From contig JAHEKO010000033.1 in assembly GCA_024638355.1 (NCBI GenBank), forward strand, positions 4,091-16,413: a DNA stretch of 12,323 nt. The letters run 5' to 3'. Below the pieces are notes generated by a model that worked only from the letters and a program-made list of their open reading frames with translations, did not search any database and was not told the DNA's origin. Below, one piece after another: positions 5,659-12,323 of this stretch. A program made the position numbers and the translations under genes. The DNA comes from Acidobacteriota bacterium (lineage in GTDB: Bacteria; Acidobacteriota; Thermoanaerobaculia; Multivoradales; JAHEKO01). The number at the start of each line of letters is the position of its first letter. Positions within the stretch are counted from its first letter, which is position 1.

Positions 5659-7827
5659 ATGAATCGCCTCGCGAACGAGAGCAGCCCCTACCTGCTGCTG
5701 CACAAGGACAATCCGGTCGACTGGTACCCGTGGGGCGAGGAGGCGCTGGCCCGCGCCCGTTCCGAGGATCGCCCCATCTTCCTGTCGGTCGGCTACTCGA
5801 CCTGCTACTGGTGCCACGTGATGGAGCGCGAGTCGTTCGCCGACGCCTCGATCGCCGAGATCATGAATCGGGAGTTCGTCAACATCAAGCTCGACCGCGA
5901 GGAGCGCCCCGATCTCGACGAGATCTACATGACCGCGACCCAGGTCCTGACCCAGCACGGCGGCTGGCCGAACTCCCTCTTCCTGACGCCGGAGCTCGAG
6001 CCGTTCTTCGCCGGCACCTACTTCCCGCCCGAAGATCGGCAGGGTCAACCGGGCTTTCGGCGGGTGTTGATGTCGATGGTCGAGGCGTGGAAGAGCCGCC
6101 GTCCGGAGGTGCTCGAACAGGCGCGGAGCGTCGCCGACGCGATCCGCAGGTACCTGGAAGAGCGCACCCAGCCGAGCGAGCGTCCGCCGGGGCGCGAAGC
6201 GGCACGCGAGTCGCTCGCCGCGCTCGAGCGTCGCTTCGACCCGCATTGGGGCGGCTTCGGCGGAGCGCCGAAGTTTCCGACACCCTCGAATCTGCTGCTG
6301 CTCGAGGAGTTCGTCGACGAGTCGCCGCGAGCGGCCGAGATGCTGACCGCGACGCTCGATCAGATGGCGCGCGGCGGAATCTACGACCGGCTCGGCGGCG
6401 GCTTCCACCGCTACGCCACGGACGCCGAGTGGAAGGTACCCCACTTCGAGAAGATGCTCTACGACAACGGCCTGCTGCTCGAGCTCTACGCGCGCGAGTG
6501 GGCGCGTGGCGGCGATCCGCAGATGGCGCGGGTCGCGCGCGAGACGATCGGCTTCCTCGAGCGTGAGCTGAGCGCCGAGGACGGGGCCTTTCGGGCGGCC
6601 CTCGACGCCGAGACCGAGGGAGTGGAGGGCGCCTTCTACGTGTGGACCGCCGACGAGCTGCGAGCGGTACTGGGAGCCGAGGATTTCGGCTTCCTGGCGC
6701 CGCTCTACGGCTTCGACCGGGCCCCCTTCTTCGAGGATCGACACTACGTGCTTCACCTGCCGCGGCCGCTGAGCGAGCAGGCCAGGAAGCGTCGCATCGG
6801 CCTCGAAGAGCTGGAGGCCCAGATCGAGCCCCTGCGCGCGCGGCTGTTCGAGGCGCGGGCCACGCGCCCGCCGGTGCATGCCGATCGCAAGGTCATGGCC
6901 GACTGGAACGGCATGGCGATCGCGGGTGTGGCGGAAGCCGGACGGCTGCTGCCCGAGCCGGCGTTCGTCGAGCGCGCCCGCCGAGCGGCGGAGGCGGTTC
7001 TCGCCCGGCTCCGTCCGCAGGGCGAGCTGCTGCACGTGCGCCGAGGGGAGGGCGAGCCGATTCGCGCCCTGCTGGCCGACTACGCCTTCCTGGTTCGCGG
7101 CCTGCTGGCGCTCCATCGCGCCGGCGCCGGCGAGCGCTGGCTCGAGCTCGGGGCCGAGCTTTCGGCCGAGCAGATCGACCGTCTCGAGGATCCCGAGGGC
7201 GGCTTCTTTACCGCCGCGGCCAGCGACGAGATCCTCTGCCGCAGCAAGGAGGTGTTCGACGGCGCCACTCCGGCGGCGAACGCCATCGCCGTGCTCAACC
7301 TGCTGGAGCTGGCCGAGCGCACCGGCGACGCCCGCTGGCGCGACGTCGCGGCGAAGAGCTTGCACGCCTTCACGGGTCTGATCGAGAAGCTGCCGGACGG
7401 GGCTCGAATGATGGCTCTCGCGGCCCGCAGGCTCGCCGCGCCGGCGGAGGAGGGGAGCCCGGAAGCCGCGGAGGACCCGGTCTCGGCCAGCGCTCGCTGG
7501 CGATCGGCGCCGGACGCCGAAGGCTGGCGCGGCTTCGAGGTCGTGCTCGGAATCGACGAGGGCTGGCACCTCTACGGGCGCTCGGTCGAGTCGCTGCCCC
7601 GGGTCGAGCTGCGCGCGTCCCGAGGCGAGCTGCGCGAGGTGGAGTATCCGAGCGGCGAGACGAATCGGCTCGAGCTGGACGGCGAGCCGCTCGAGACCTA
7701 TTCCGGCTCGATATCGATCATTGGGGAGGCGCGGGCCGGGGACGGACCGGTGACGCTCGAGGTGGCCTATCAGGCGTGCGAGACCGGCCGCTGCCTGGCT
7801 CCCCGGGTGGCGCTGTTGGAGCTTTAG
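5659..7827 (+). CDS. DUF255/YyaL thioredoxin-domain protein with C-terminal DsbD alpha-like domain
   Basis: This 722-residue protein has three parts. Residues 1-165 form the DUF255 thioredoxin-like domain, starting [24 protein letters not shown], with redox pair Cys49-Tyr-Trp-Cys52, then [18 protein letters not shown] and [11 protein letters not shown]. Residues about 190-590 form an alpha/alpha-barrel of the glycosidase-like type, with [30 protein letters not shown] and [11 protein letters not shown], as in YyaL and human SPATA20. Residues about 606-722 resemble the DsbD N-terminal domain: GWHLYG, a Tyr-Ser-Gly strand, and [12 protein letters not shown] with Cys707 and Cys712 as a likely redox pair. 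The first two parts are the usual protein (about 600-700 residues); the third is an extra. No signal peptide is visible, which is odd since DsbD domains normally work in the periplasm. AAGGAG lies seven bases before the ATG. The molecular function of the family is unsettled. Confidence 0.9.
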   Translation: MNRLANESSPYLLLHKDNPVDWYPWGEEALARARSEDRPIFLSVGYSTCYWCHVMERESFADASIAEIMNREFVNIKLDREERPDLDEIYMTATQVLTQHGGWPNSLFLTPELEPFFAGTYFPPEDRQGQPGFRRVLMSMVEAWKSRRPEVLEQARSVADAIRRYLEERTQPSERPPGREAARESLAALERRFDPHWGGFGGAPKFPTPSNLLLLEEFVDESPRAAEMLTATLDQMARGGIYDRLGGGFHRYATDAEWKVPHFEKMLYDNGLLLELYAREWARGGDPQMARVARETIGFLERELSAEDGAFRAALDAETEGVEGAFYVWTADELRAVLGAEDFGFLAPLYGFDRAPFFEDRHYVLHLPRPLSEQARKRRIGLEELEAQIEPLRARLFEARATRPPVHADRKVMADWNGMAIAGVAEAGRLLPEPAFVERARRAAEAVLARLRPQGELLHVRRGEGEPIRALLADYAFLVRGLLALHRAGAGERWLELGAELSAEQIDRLEDPEGGFFTAAASDEILCRSKEVFDGATPAANAIAVLNLLELAERTGDARWRDVAAKSLHAFTGLIEKLPDGARMMALAARRLAAPAEEGSPEAAEDPVSASARWRSAPDAEGWRGFEVVLGIDEGWHLYGRSVESLPRVELRASRGELREVEYPSGETNRLELDGEPLETYSGSISIIGEARAGDGPVTLEVAYQACETGRCLAPRVALLEL

Positions 7828-7857
7828 CCCACGCGTCGGATCGTGGCCGCGCAGCGG

Positions 7858-7863
7858 TATACT
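7858..7863 (+). promoter_or_regulatory. Candidate -10 box TATACT, giving a nearly leaderless nfeD transcript
   Basis: TATACT matches five of six bases of the TATAAT consensus and stands alone in a GC-rich stretch between two genes. The nfeD ATG at 7870 begins six bases after its end, almost where transcription would start. There is no Shine-Dalgarno sequence before that ATG, which fits a leaderless message. No good -35 box is visible. Confidence 0.38.
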
Positions 7864-7869
7864 GATTGC

Positions 7870-9225
7870 ATGACAAGGCGAGCCATGCGGCCCTTCCGAA
7901 TCGCCGCCGCGACGATGCTCGTTCTGTGCGCCTGGGCGGCGCTCGGCCAGGAGGCCGCCGCTCCCCTGGTCGTGCATCTCGAGGTGGATTCGATCATCCA
8001 TCCGGTGGCGGCGCAGTACATCGCCGAGGGCATCGAGGAGGCAGAGCGCTCGGGCGCCGCGGCCGTGGTGATCGAGCTGTCCACTCCGGGCGGGCTGCTG
8101 ACCTCGACGCGCGAGATCTTCACCGACATGCTCGGCTCCGAGGTGCCGGTCGTCGTCTACGTCGCGCCGAGCGGCGCGCAGGCGGCCTCGGCCGGCTTCT
8201 TCCTGCTGATGGCGGCCGACCTGGCGGCGATGGCTCCGGGAACCAATACCGGGGCGGCGACGCCGGTGATGGGCGACGGCCAGGACATCGAGGGCGCGAT
8301 GGGGGAGAAGGTCGAGCAGGACGCTCTGGCCACGATCCGCTCGCTGGCGACCCGCAACAACCGCAACGTCGAGCTGGCCGAGGCGGCGATCACCGAAAGC
8401 CGCTCCTACACCGCCGAAGAGGCGCTCGAAGGTAACCTGATCGAGGTCATCGCCGACGACCTGGAGTCGCTGCTCGCCCAGATCGACGGCCGCGAGGTGG
8501 CCGGAGGGGGAGACGAGCCGCGAACGGTCCAGACCGCGGACGCTCGGGTGCGGAGGGTCGAGATGGGGGCCTTCCAGAAGTTCCTGGCGACCATCGCCCA
8601 TCCCAACATCGCTTACATCCTGATGACGATCGGCGGGCTCGGGCTCTACTTCGAGCTGTCCAATCCCGGCGCGGTCCTGCCCGGCGTCGTCGGCGGCATC
8701 TGCCTCATCCTGGCGTTCTTCGCGCTCTCGGTGCTGCCGGTGAACTACGCCGGCGTCGCCCTCATCATCCTGGCGCTCATCTTCTTCATCGCCGAGGTCA
8801 AGATCGTCAGCTTCGGCCTGCTCACCGTGGCCGGCATCATCTCGCTGGTGATCGGCTCGCTCATGCTGTTCAAGAGTGCCGACCCGGCGATTCGCGTCAG
8901 CCTCGATGTGATCATGGGCGTCACGCTGTTCGCCGGCGTGGTGGTCGCGTTCCTCACCGTCATGGTCGTGCGAGCACACCGGCAGCAGGTGCGGACCGGC
9001 ACGGAAGGTCTGATCCGCGAGGAAGGCGTCGCGCGGACCCGGCTCGATCCGCGCGGCAAGGTCTTCGTGCACGGCGAGATCTGGGACGCCGTCAGCGACG
9101 ACGCGGTAGAGTCCGGGGACCCCATCGCCGTCGAGGCGGTGAACGGGATGTTGCTACGCGTCCGCGGCCTCAGCCGACGGCCGGCCGAGGCCGGCGACGG
9201 CGCCGACGCCGACGCTGAGGTTTGA
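7870..9225 (+). CDS. nfeD: NfeD family membrane serine protease (long form, ClpP-like domain)
   Basis: This 451-residue membrane protease belongs to the long NfeD class (archaeal PH1510 type), thought to cleave stomatin-like partners. A signal/anchor segment spans about residues 8-25. The ClpP-like domain follows, with STPGG (71-75), the nucleophile Ser107 in [20 protein letters not shown] (121-133), and a probable catalytic Lys147 in GEKVEQDA. Several membrane segments cover about 245-375. The C-terminal OB-fold NfeD domain ends the protein (about 378-435; [34 protein letters not shown]). I start at ATG 7870. An in-frame GTG at 7843 would add nine polar residues ahead of the signal and has no ribosome-binding site. 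An ATG at 7885 is also possible. The slipin gene follows 25 bases downstream, the classic pairing. A -10-like TATACT just upstream suggests its own promoter. Confidence 0.93.
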   Translation: MTRRAMRPFRIAAATMLVLCAWAALGQEAAAPLVVHLEVDSIIHPVAAQYIAEGIEEAERSGAAAVVIELSTPGGLLTSTREIFTDMLGSEVPVVVYVAPSGAQAASAGFFLLMAADLAAMAPGTNTGAATPVMGDGQDIEGAMGEKVEQDALATIRSLATRNNRNVELAEAAITESRSYTAEEALEGNLIEVIADDLESLLAQIDGREVAGGGDEPRTVQTADARVRRVEMGAFQKFLATIAHPNIAYILMTIGGLGLYFELSNPGAVLPGVVGGICLILAFFALSVLPVNYAGVALIILALIFFIAEVKIVSFGLLTVAGIISLVIGSLMLFKSADPAIRVSLDVIMGVTLFAGVVVAFLTVMVVRAHRQQVRTGTEGLIREEGVARTRLDPRGKVFVHGEIWDAVSDDAVESGDPIAVEAVNGMLLRVRGLSRRPAEAGDGADADAEV

Positions 9226-9250
9226 ACGGTTACTGAGACGAGGTGGCGTA

Positions 9251-10018
9251 ATGGGTATCTATGGTCTGGCCATCGTGGCTTTCCTGGCGATCATCGTGCT
9301 GACACGGTGGATCAACGTCCTCAACGAGTACGAGCGCGCGGTCACCTTCTGGCTGGGACGCCTGGGCCGGATCGCCAAGGGACCCGGGCTGGTCTTCATC
9401 TTCTGGCCGTTCGAGCGCATGGTGAAGATGTCGCTACGAACCGTCGTTCACGACGTGCCGTCGCAGGACGTCATCACCCGCGACAACGTCTCCGTCAAGG
9501 TCAACGCGGTGGTCTATTTCCGCGTGGTCGATCCGATGAAGGCGGTGGTCGAGGTCGAGAACTACCTGTTCGCGACCAGTCAGATCGCCCAGACCACCCT
9601 GCGTTCGGTGCTCGGTCAGGCCGATCTCGACGAGCTCCTCGCCGAGCGCGAGAAGCTCAATACCGAGCTCCAGTCGATCATCGACATGCACACCGATCCC
9701 TGGGGCATCAAGGTGTCGTCGGTCGAGGTCAAGCACGTCGACCTGCCGCAGGAGATGCAGCGGGCGATGGCGCGGCAGGCCGAGGCGGAGCGCGAGAAGC
9801 GGGCCAAGATCATCCACGCCCAAGGCGAGCTCCAGGCTTCCAAGCAGCTGGGCGAGGCGGCGGAGGTCATCTCGGCGAATCGCGTCACCCTTCAGCTGCG
9901 CTATCTGCAGACGCTGACCGAGATCGCCTCGGAGAAGAACTCGACCGTCATCTTCCCGCTGCCGATCGATCTCCTGACGGCGTTCGGTCCTCGGAGTGGT
10001 GAGGATCGAGGTTCGTGA
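9251..10018 (+). CDS. Slipin (stomatin-like SPFH/Band 7 protein)
   Basis: This 255-residue membrane scaffold protein belongs to the SPFH superfamily. One hydrophobic segment at residues 3-19 anchors it. The SPFH domain runs about 25-190, starting [31 protein letters not shown] and including [43 protein letters not shown] and [17 protein letters not shown], all typical of slipins. An Ala/Glu-rich coiled coil (about 175-220) precedes a hydrophobic tail, [12 protein letters not shown], the sort of segment that the partner NfeD protease cuts in archaeal homologues. GAGG lies upstream of the ATG. The gene directly follows nfeD, and its stop overlaps the GTG of the next gene (GTGA, 10015-10018). 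It probably forms membrane domains with NfeD; its exact role in this organism is unknown. Confidence 0.94.
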   Translation: MGIYGLAIVAFLAIIVLTRWINVLNEYERAVTFWLGRLGRIAKGPGLVFIFWPFERMVKMSLRTVVHDVPSQDVITRDNVSVKVNAVVYFRVVDPMKAVVEVENYLFATSQIAQTTLRSVLGQADLDELLAEREKLNTELQSIIDMHTDPWGIKVSSVEVKHVDLPQEMQRAMARQAEAEREKRAKIIHAQGELQASKQLGEAAEVISANRVTLQLRYLQTLTEIASEKNSTVIFPLPIDLLTAFGPRSGEDRGS

Positions 10019-10728
10019 GCGGATCGGCTCGGCAAAGCTACTACGAGATCGCGCTCACCAACCGGCAGGTGCTGACGGTCTTCGTCGTCCTGCTGGTGTC
10101 GGTGCTGGCGGCGTTCCTTTCGGGGGTCTGGGTCGGCCGCCGGGCGGGGTCGGGGGAGGGCCGCACCGTCGAAGCGCAGACGATCGAGGCGGCCGCCGAG
10201 CCGGATGGGGAGTCGCTGGCCCGGCTCGACTTCTTTACGGGCGACCCGCAGGAGCAGGAGACGGCCGAGGCGCCGGATGTCGCGGCCGCGGCCGAGCCGG
10301 AGCCCCCGCCGGCCCCCCGGCCCGAGCCGGCCGACGAGTCGATCCCGGAGCCGGTAGCCGAGCCGGTCGAAGAGCCGGCTGCCCAGGCGCCGGCGGAGGA
10401 GGCCGTTGTCGCCGAAGCGCCCGAGCCCGCCGCCGAGCCCGCGGCCGAGCCCGCGGCGGAGAGCGAGCCGGAACCGGTGACCGCGGCGCCGACGGCGGCG
10501 GGGGCGCTGGTCGTCCAGGTCTTCTCGTCCAACAACCAGGTGCAGGCTCAGGGGGTCGTCGACCGGCTGCGGGCCGGCGGCTATCCCGCCCTGCTGTCGC
10601 CGGTCGAGGTGTCCGGCCGGACCATGTACCGGGTCCGCATCGGTCCGTACGCGGATCGCCAGGTCGCCGAGGGCATCGCCGAGCAGGTGCGCCGCGACTT
10701 CCGGCTCGAGACCTGGATCACCGAGTAG
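10015..10728 (+). CDS. SPOR-domain membrane protein
   Basis: This is a single-pass inner membrane protein of 237 residues. A short cytoplasmic start ([12 protein letters not shown]) precedes a transmembrane helix at about 18-40. A long acidic, proline- and alanine-rich linker (about 50-162) spans the periplasm. A SPOR domain sits at 164-236 ([30 protein letters not shown], then [23 protein letters not shown]). SPOR domains bind glycan strands stripped of stem peptides, and many such proteins act at the division septum. The start is GTG 10015, which overlaps the slipin stop (GTGA), so the two are probably translated together. The linker holds a small tandem repeat. The domain call is secure; a role in division is inference from the family. 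The architecture resembles FtsN or DedD only in broad outline. Confidence 0.9.
   Translation: MSGSARQSYYEIALTNRQVLTVFVVLLVSVLAAFLSGVWVGRRAGSGEGRTVEAQTIEAAAEPDGESLARLDFFTGDPQEQETAEAPDVAAAAEPEPPPAPRPEPADESIPEPVAEPVEEPAAQAPAEEAVVAEAPEPAAEPAAEPAAESEPEPVTAAPTAAGALVVQVFSSNNQVQAQGVVDRLRAGGYPALLSPVEVSGRTMYRVRIGPYADRQVAEGIAEQVRRDFRLETWITE
10423..10458 (+). repeat. Three 12-base tandem repeats encoding Glu-Pro-Ala-Ala
   Basis: Units start at 10423, 10435 and 10447, each GAGCCCGC followed by CGCC, GGCC or GGCG. They encode three EPAA units in the periplasmic linker of the SPOR protein. The surrounding linker is made of looser EPV/EPA units. Such repeats can change copy number and so linker length. Confidence 0.75.
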
Positions 10729-10747
10729 CTCCGCGACCGGACGGCTG

Positions 10748-12247
10748 GTGGCCACGCATCCGATGACCACCCGGCTCCGCCGCGCGGCTCCGTGGGTCGT
10801 CGCGGTGCTGGGAGGCGCCGTCTGGGCTCTCTGCTTCGGACGCCAGGCGCTCGTCGTGGCGCCCTGGCTCGCGCTCGCGCCTCTGCTGCTTCTCCTCTCC
10901 CACCGCCGTGCCGCGTGGCTCGGTCTCGTTCATGGCGCCTCCTACTGGCTGCTCGCGGTGAGCTGGATCGGGCCCACGCTCGAGGTGTTCGGCGCCCTGT
11001 CGAGCTGGCTGTCGATCGTTCTGCTCCTCCTGCTTGCGCTCTACCTCGGCGCCTACTCCTGGGCGTTCGCGGGGCTGGGCCGCCGCCTCTGGCTGCGGGG
11101 CGGACCTACGGCGCTCTTCGGCCTGCCTTCGCTGTGGGTGGCGCTGGAATGGCTGCGAACCTACATCTGGACGGGCTTCCCCTGGAACCTCGCCGGCTAC
11201 GCCTGGGTCGAGGTTCCGGGCGCGCTCGAGCTGTCGGCCTGGATCGGCATCTACGGCGTCTCCTTCGTGGTGCTGCTGGCGAACACGGCGCTGGCGCGAG
11301 CCGTGGCGGCGTGGCGGCCGGCGATCGGGATCGCCGCGGTCGGCGTCTGCCTGAGCCTGTTGGCGTTCGGGGCGCGCTGGGCCGGCGGCCCGCCGCTCGA
11401 GGAGGCTCCGGGCCAGGCGCGAGAGATCCGCATCGTGCAGCCCAACATCCCGAATCTCACCGACTTCGACCCCGCCAAGCTGAGGCGCTTCTACGAACGG
11501 CTGATCTCGCTGTCGGAGGAGGCTTGCGACGTCGAAGGGGCTCTGCTGATCTGGCCCGAGTCCGCCGCCTGGCCGAAGACCGCGGAAGACCCCGAGCTGC
11601 GGGCCGACGTCGCCCGTCTCGCCGCGAGGGGCTGCGACGTGGTGCTCAACTCGGTGACGCGCGATGGCGACCGCGTCTACAACTCGGCGCTCCTGATCGG
11701 CGTCGACGGGATCGCCGGACGCTACGACAAGCGGCACCTGGTGCCCTACGGCGAGCACGTGCCGCTGGCCGACTGGCTGCCGTTCGTCGGCACGATCGCG
11801 CGCATGGCGGGACAGTTCACCCCGGGAGACGAAGCCCGGCTCATCGACTGGCAGAGCGAGCGGTTGGGCATGGCCATCTGCTTCGAGGTGATCTTCCCCA
11901 GCGAGGTGGCGGCCCTCGTTCGCGCCGGGGCCACCCTGCTGGCTACCGTTACCAACGACGCCTGGTACGGCGACACCTGGGCTCCCTGGCAACACTTCCG
12001 GATGGCGCGCTTCCGCGCCGCCGAGGCGCGCCGGCCGCTGGTGCGTGCGGCGATCACCGGCGTCTCGGGCGTGATCGGACCCGACGGTCGGGTGGTCCAG
12101 CGACTCGGCGTTTTCGAGCAGGGCATCCTGCGTGCGCGAGTCGCCGGCGCCACCGGCATCAGCCCGGCGGTGAGGGCCCCGTGGCTCGTGCCGCTCCTCT
12201 GCTCGCTGGCCGCGGCCTTTGCTATCCTTCGCGCGAGGCGAAGATGA
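10748..12247 (+). CDS. lnt: Apolipoprotein N-acyltransferase
   Basis: This inner membrane enzyme adds the third acyl chain to the N-terminal cysteine of lipoproteins, taking it from a phospholipid. The 499-residue protein has about six N-terminal membrane segments (residues about 15-210) with GFPWNLAGYAW (143-153). A nitrilase-like periplasmic domain (about 225-465) follows, and a final membrane helix (about 475-495). The catalytic triad is visible: Glu271 (WPESAAWP), Lys328 (YDKRHLVPYGE) and Cys378 (ICFEVIFP). The essential-loop residues YGEHVP and NDAWYG are present too. The GTG at 10748 is taken as start; ATG 10763 (MTTRLRR) is equally possible, and neither has a strong ribosome-binding site. 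The stop TGA overlaps the prfB start (ATGA, 12244-12247). Its presence implies a diderm cell with triacylated lipoproteins. Its preferred acyl donor is probably phosphatidylethanolamine, whose precursor pssA makes. Confidence 0.95.
   Translation: MATHPMTTRLRRAAPWVVAVLGGAVWALCFGRQALVVAPWLALAPLLLLLSHRRAAWLGLVHGASYWLLAVSWIGPTLEVFGALSSWLSIVLLLLLALYLGAYSWAFAGLGRRLWLRGGPTALFGLPSLWVALEWLRTYIWTGFPWNLAGYAWVEVPGALELSAWIGIYGVSFVVLLANTALARAVAAWRPAIGIAAVGVCLSLLAFGARWAGGPPLEEAPGQAREIRIVQPNIPNLTDFDPAKLRRFYERLISLSEEACDVEGALLIWPESAAWPKTAEDPELRADVARLAARGCDVVLNSVTRDGDRVYNSALLIGVDGIAGRYDKRHLVPYGEHVPLADWLPFVGTIARMAGQFTPGDEARLIDWQSERLGMAICFEVIFPSEVAALVRAGATLLATVTNDAWYGDTWAPWQHFRMARFRAAEARRPLVRAAITGVSGVIGPDGRVVQRLGVFEQGILRARVAGATGISPAVRAPWLVPLLCSLAAAFAILRARRR
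12223..12228 (+). promoter_or_regulatory. Possible -10 box TATCCT ahead of prfB
   Basis: TATCCT lies in the last codons of lnt and ends 15 bases before the prfB ATG. It would give prfB its own short-leader transcript alongside read-through from lnt. No clear -35 hexamer is visible. Confidence 0.22.
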
Positions 12248-12323
12248 TCACGGCGGAGACCCAGCAACAGCTCGACGAATTGGCGCAGCGCCTGGACCAC
12301 CTCAGGAGGTTTCTTTGACGAGG
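12244..12323 (+). CDS. prfB: Peptide chain release factor 2, 5' end, with programmed +1 frameshift; cut by window edge
   Basis: Release factor 2 ends translation at UGA and UAA codons. Only the start is here. The zero frame reads 24 codons, MITAETQQQLDELAQRLDHLRRFL, then an in-frame TGA at 12316-12318. This is the layout of bacterial prfB (E. coli has 25 codons, ending LRGYL, before its TGA). The helix matches the RF2 N-terminus in style (QQLDELAQRLDHLRRFL). After the slip the +1 frame reads GAC GAG, giving Asp-Glu, as in the family where Asp follows the shift. The ATG has GCGAGG five bases upstream and overlaps the lnt stop. The rest of the protein lies beyond the window, so the assignment rests on the recoding site plus the N-terminal helix. 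This is not a pseudogene or a short peptide gene. Confidence 0.88.
12304..12319 (+). other. prfB: Programmed +1 ribosomal frameshift site of prfB
   Basis: AGGAGG (12304-12309) is an internal Shine-Dalgarno-like element; three bases (TTT) separate it from the slippery codon CTT (12313-12315). The stop TGA follows with C as the next base, a poor termination context. The E. coli site is AGGGGGTATCTTTGAC, with the same spacing. When release factor 2 is scarce, the ribosome pauses at TGA, slips one base on CTT and reads GAC, so the factor controls its own synthesis. Confidence 0.92.

Noticed and set aside
5539..9072. A 1177-codon open frame on the minus strand across the DUF255 and nfeD genes
   Set aside because: It is the antisense shadow of two well-recognised plus-strand genes. 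Its translation is low-complexity (rich in Arg, Asp, His, Glu) with no family resemblance; such frames are common in GC-rich DNA.
12244..12318. A 24-residue small-peptide gene or a prfB pseudogene with a premature stop
   Set aside because: The TGA is embedded in the exact programmed frameshift context (AGGAGG, three bases, CTT TGA C), so it is the normal prfB structure.
1..12323. A defence island, toxin-antitoxin pair, prophage or other mobile system
   Set aside because: No transposase, integrase, nuclease, toxin, terminal repeat or CRISPR-like repeat is visible; every gene is a housekeeping, envelope or secreted-protein gene of uniform GC-rich composition.

Overview
The window is a dense, GC-rich (by eye roughly 70%) bacterial chromosomal segment with no sign of mobile DNA: no insertion sequences, phage genes, CRISPR, tRNA or rRNA. 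No gap between genes exceeds about 140 bases. Apolipoprotein N-acyltransferase (Lnt), a PlsB-type acyltransferase, a SPOR-domain envelope protein and a secreted protein of a type I associate with Bacteroidetes genomes point to a Gram-negative, diderm organism. The combination looks to me like an Acidobacteriota (Thermoanaerobaculia-like) genome. That placement is an impression from family resemblance, not proof.

Layout from left to right. (1) At 1-1031 on the plus strand lie the 3' end of a glycerol-3-phosphate acyltransferase gene and an ATGA-coupled, membrane-anchored DUF3465 protein. (2) At 1042-2961 on the minus strand lie a secreted DUF3108-like protein and, downstream of it, a cystathionine beta-synthase/cysteine synthase family enzyme. 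(3) A short divergent intergenic region contains a small palindrome. (4) At 3098-5624 on the plus strand lie a secreted protein of a family often mislabelled 'septum formation inhibitor Maf', a YheT-like alpha/beta hydrolase, and phosphatidylserine synthase. (5) At 5659-7827 lies a DUF255/YyaL thioredoxin-domain protein with a DsbD alpha-like domain fused to its C-terminus. (6) At 7870-12247 lie an NfeD membrane protease, a slipin (SPFH protein), a SPOR-domain protein and Lnt. (7) The right edge carries the first 24 codons of prfB (release factor 2), ending at the classic programmed +1 frameshift site, an AGGAGG element followed by CTT TGA C. This gene is easy to miss because its opening reading frame is only 24 codons.

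Most of the window serves the cell envelope: phospholipid synthesis (acyltransferase, PssA), membrane-protein quality control and membrane domains (NfeD with slipin), peptidoglycan contact (SPOR), lipoprotein maturation (Lnt), and secreted beta-rich proteins. Several neighbours are tightly coupled: ATGA at 582-585, GTGA at 10015-10018, ATGA at 12244-12247, and a 25-base overlap at 3928-3952.

I did not find a new defence or mobile system. The observations most worth following are the prfB recoding site and its overlap with the lnt stop codon, the thioredoxin-DsbD alpha fusion, the secreted divergent pair, the SPOR protein attached to an NfeD-slipin pair, and an unusual stop-codon profile (7 TAG, 5 TGA, no TAA).
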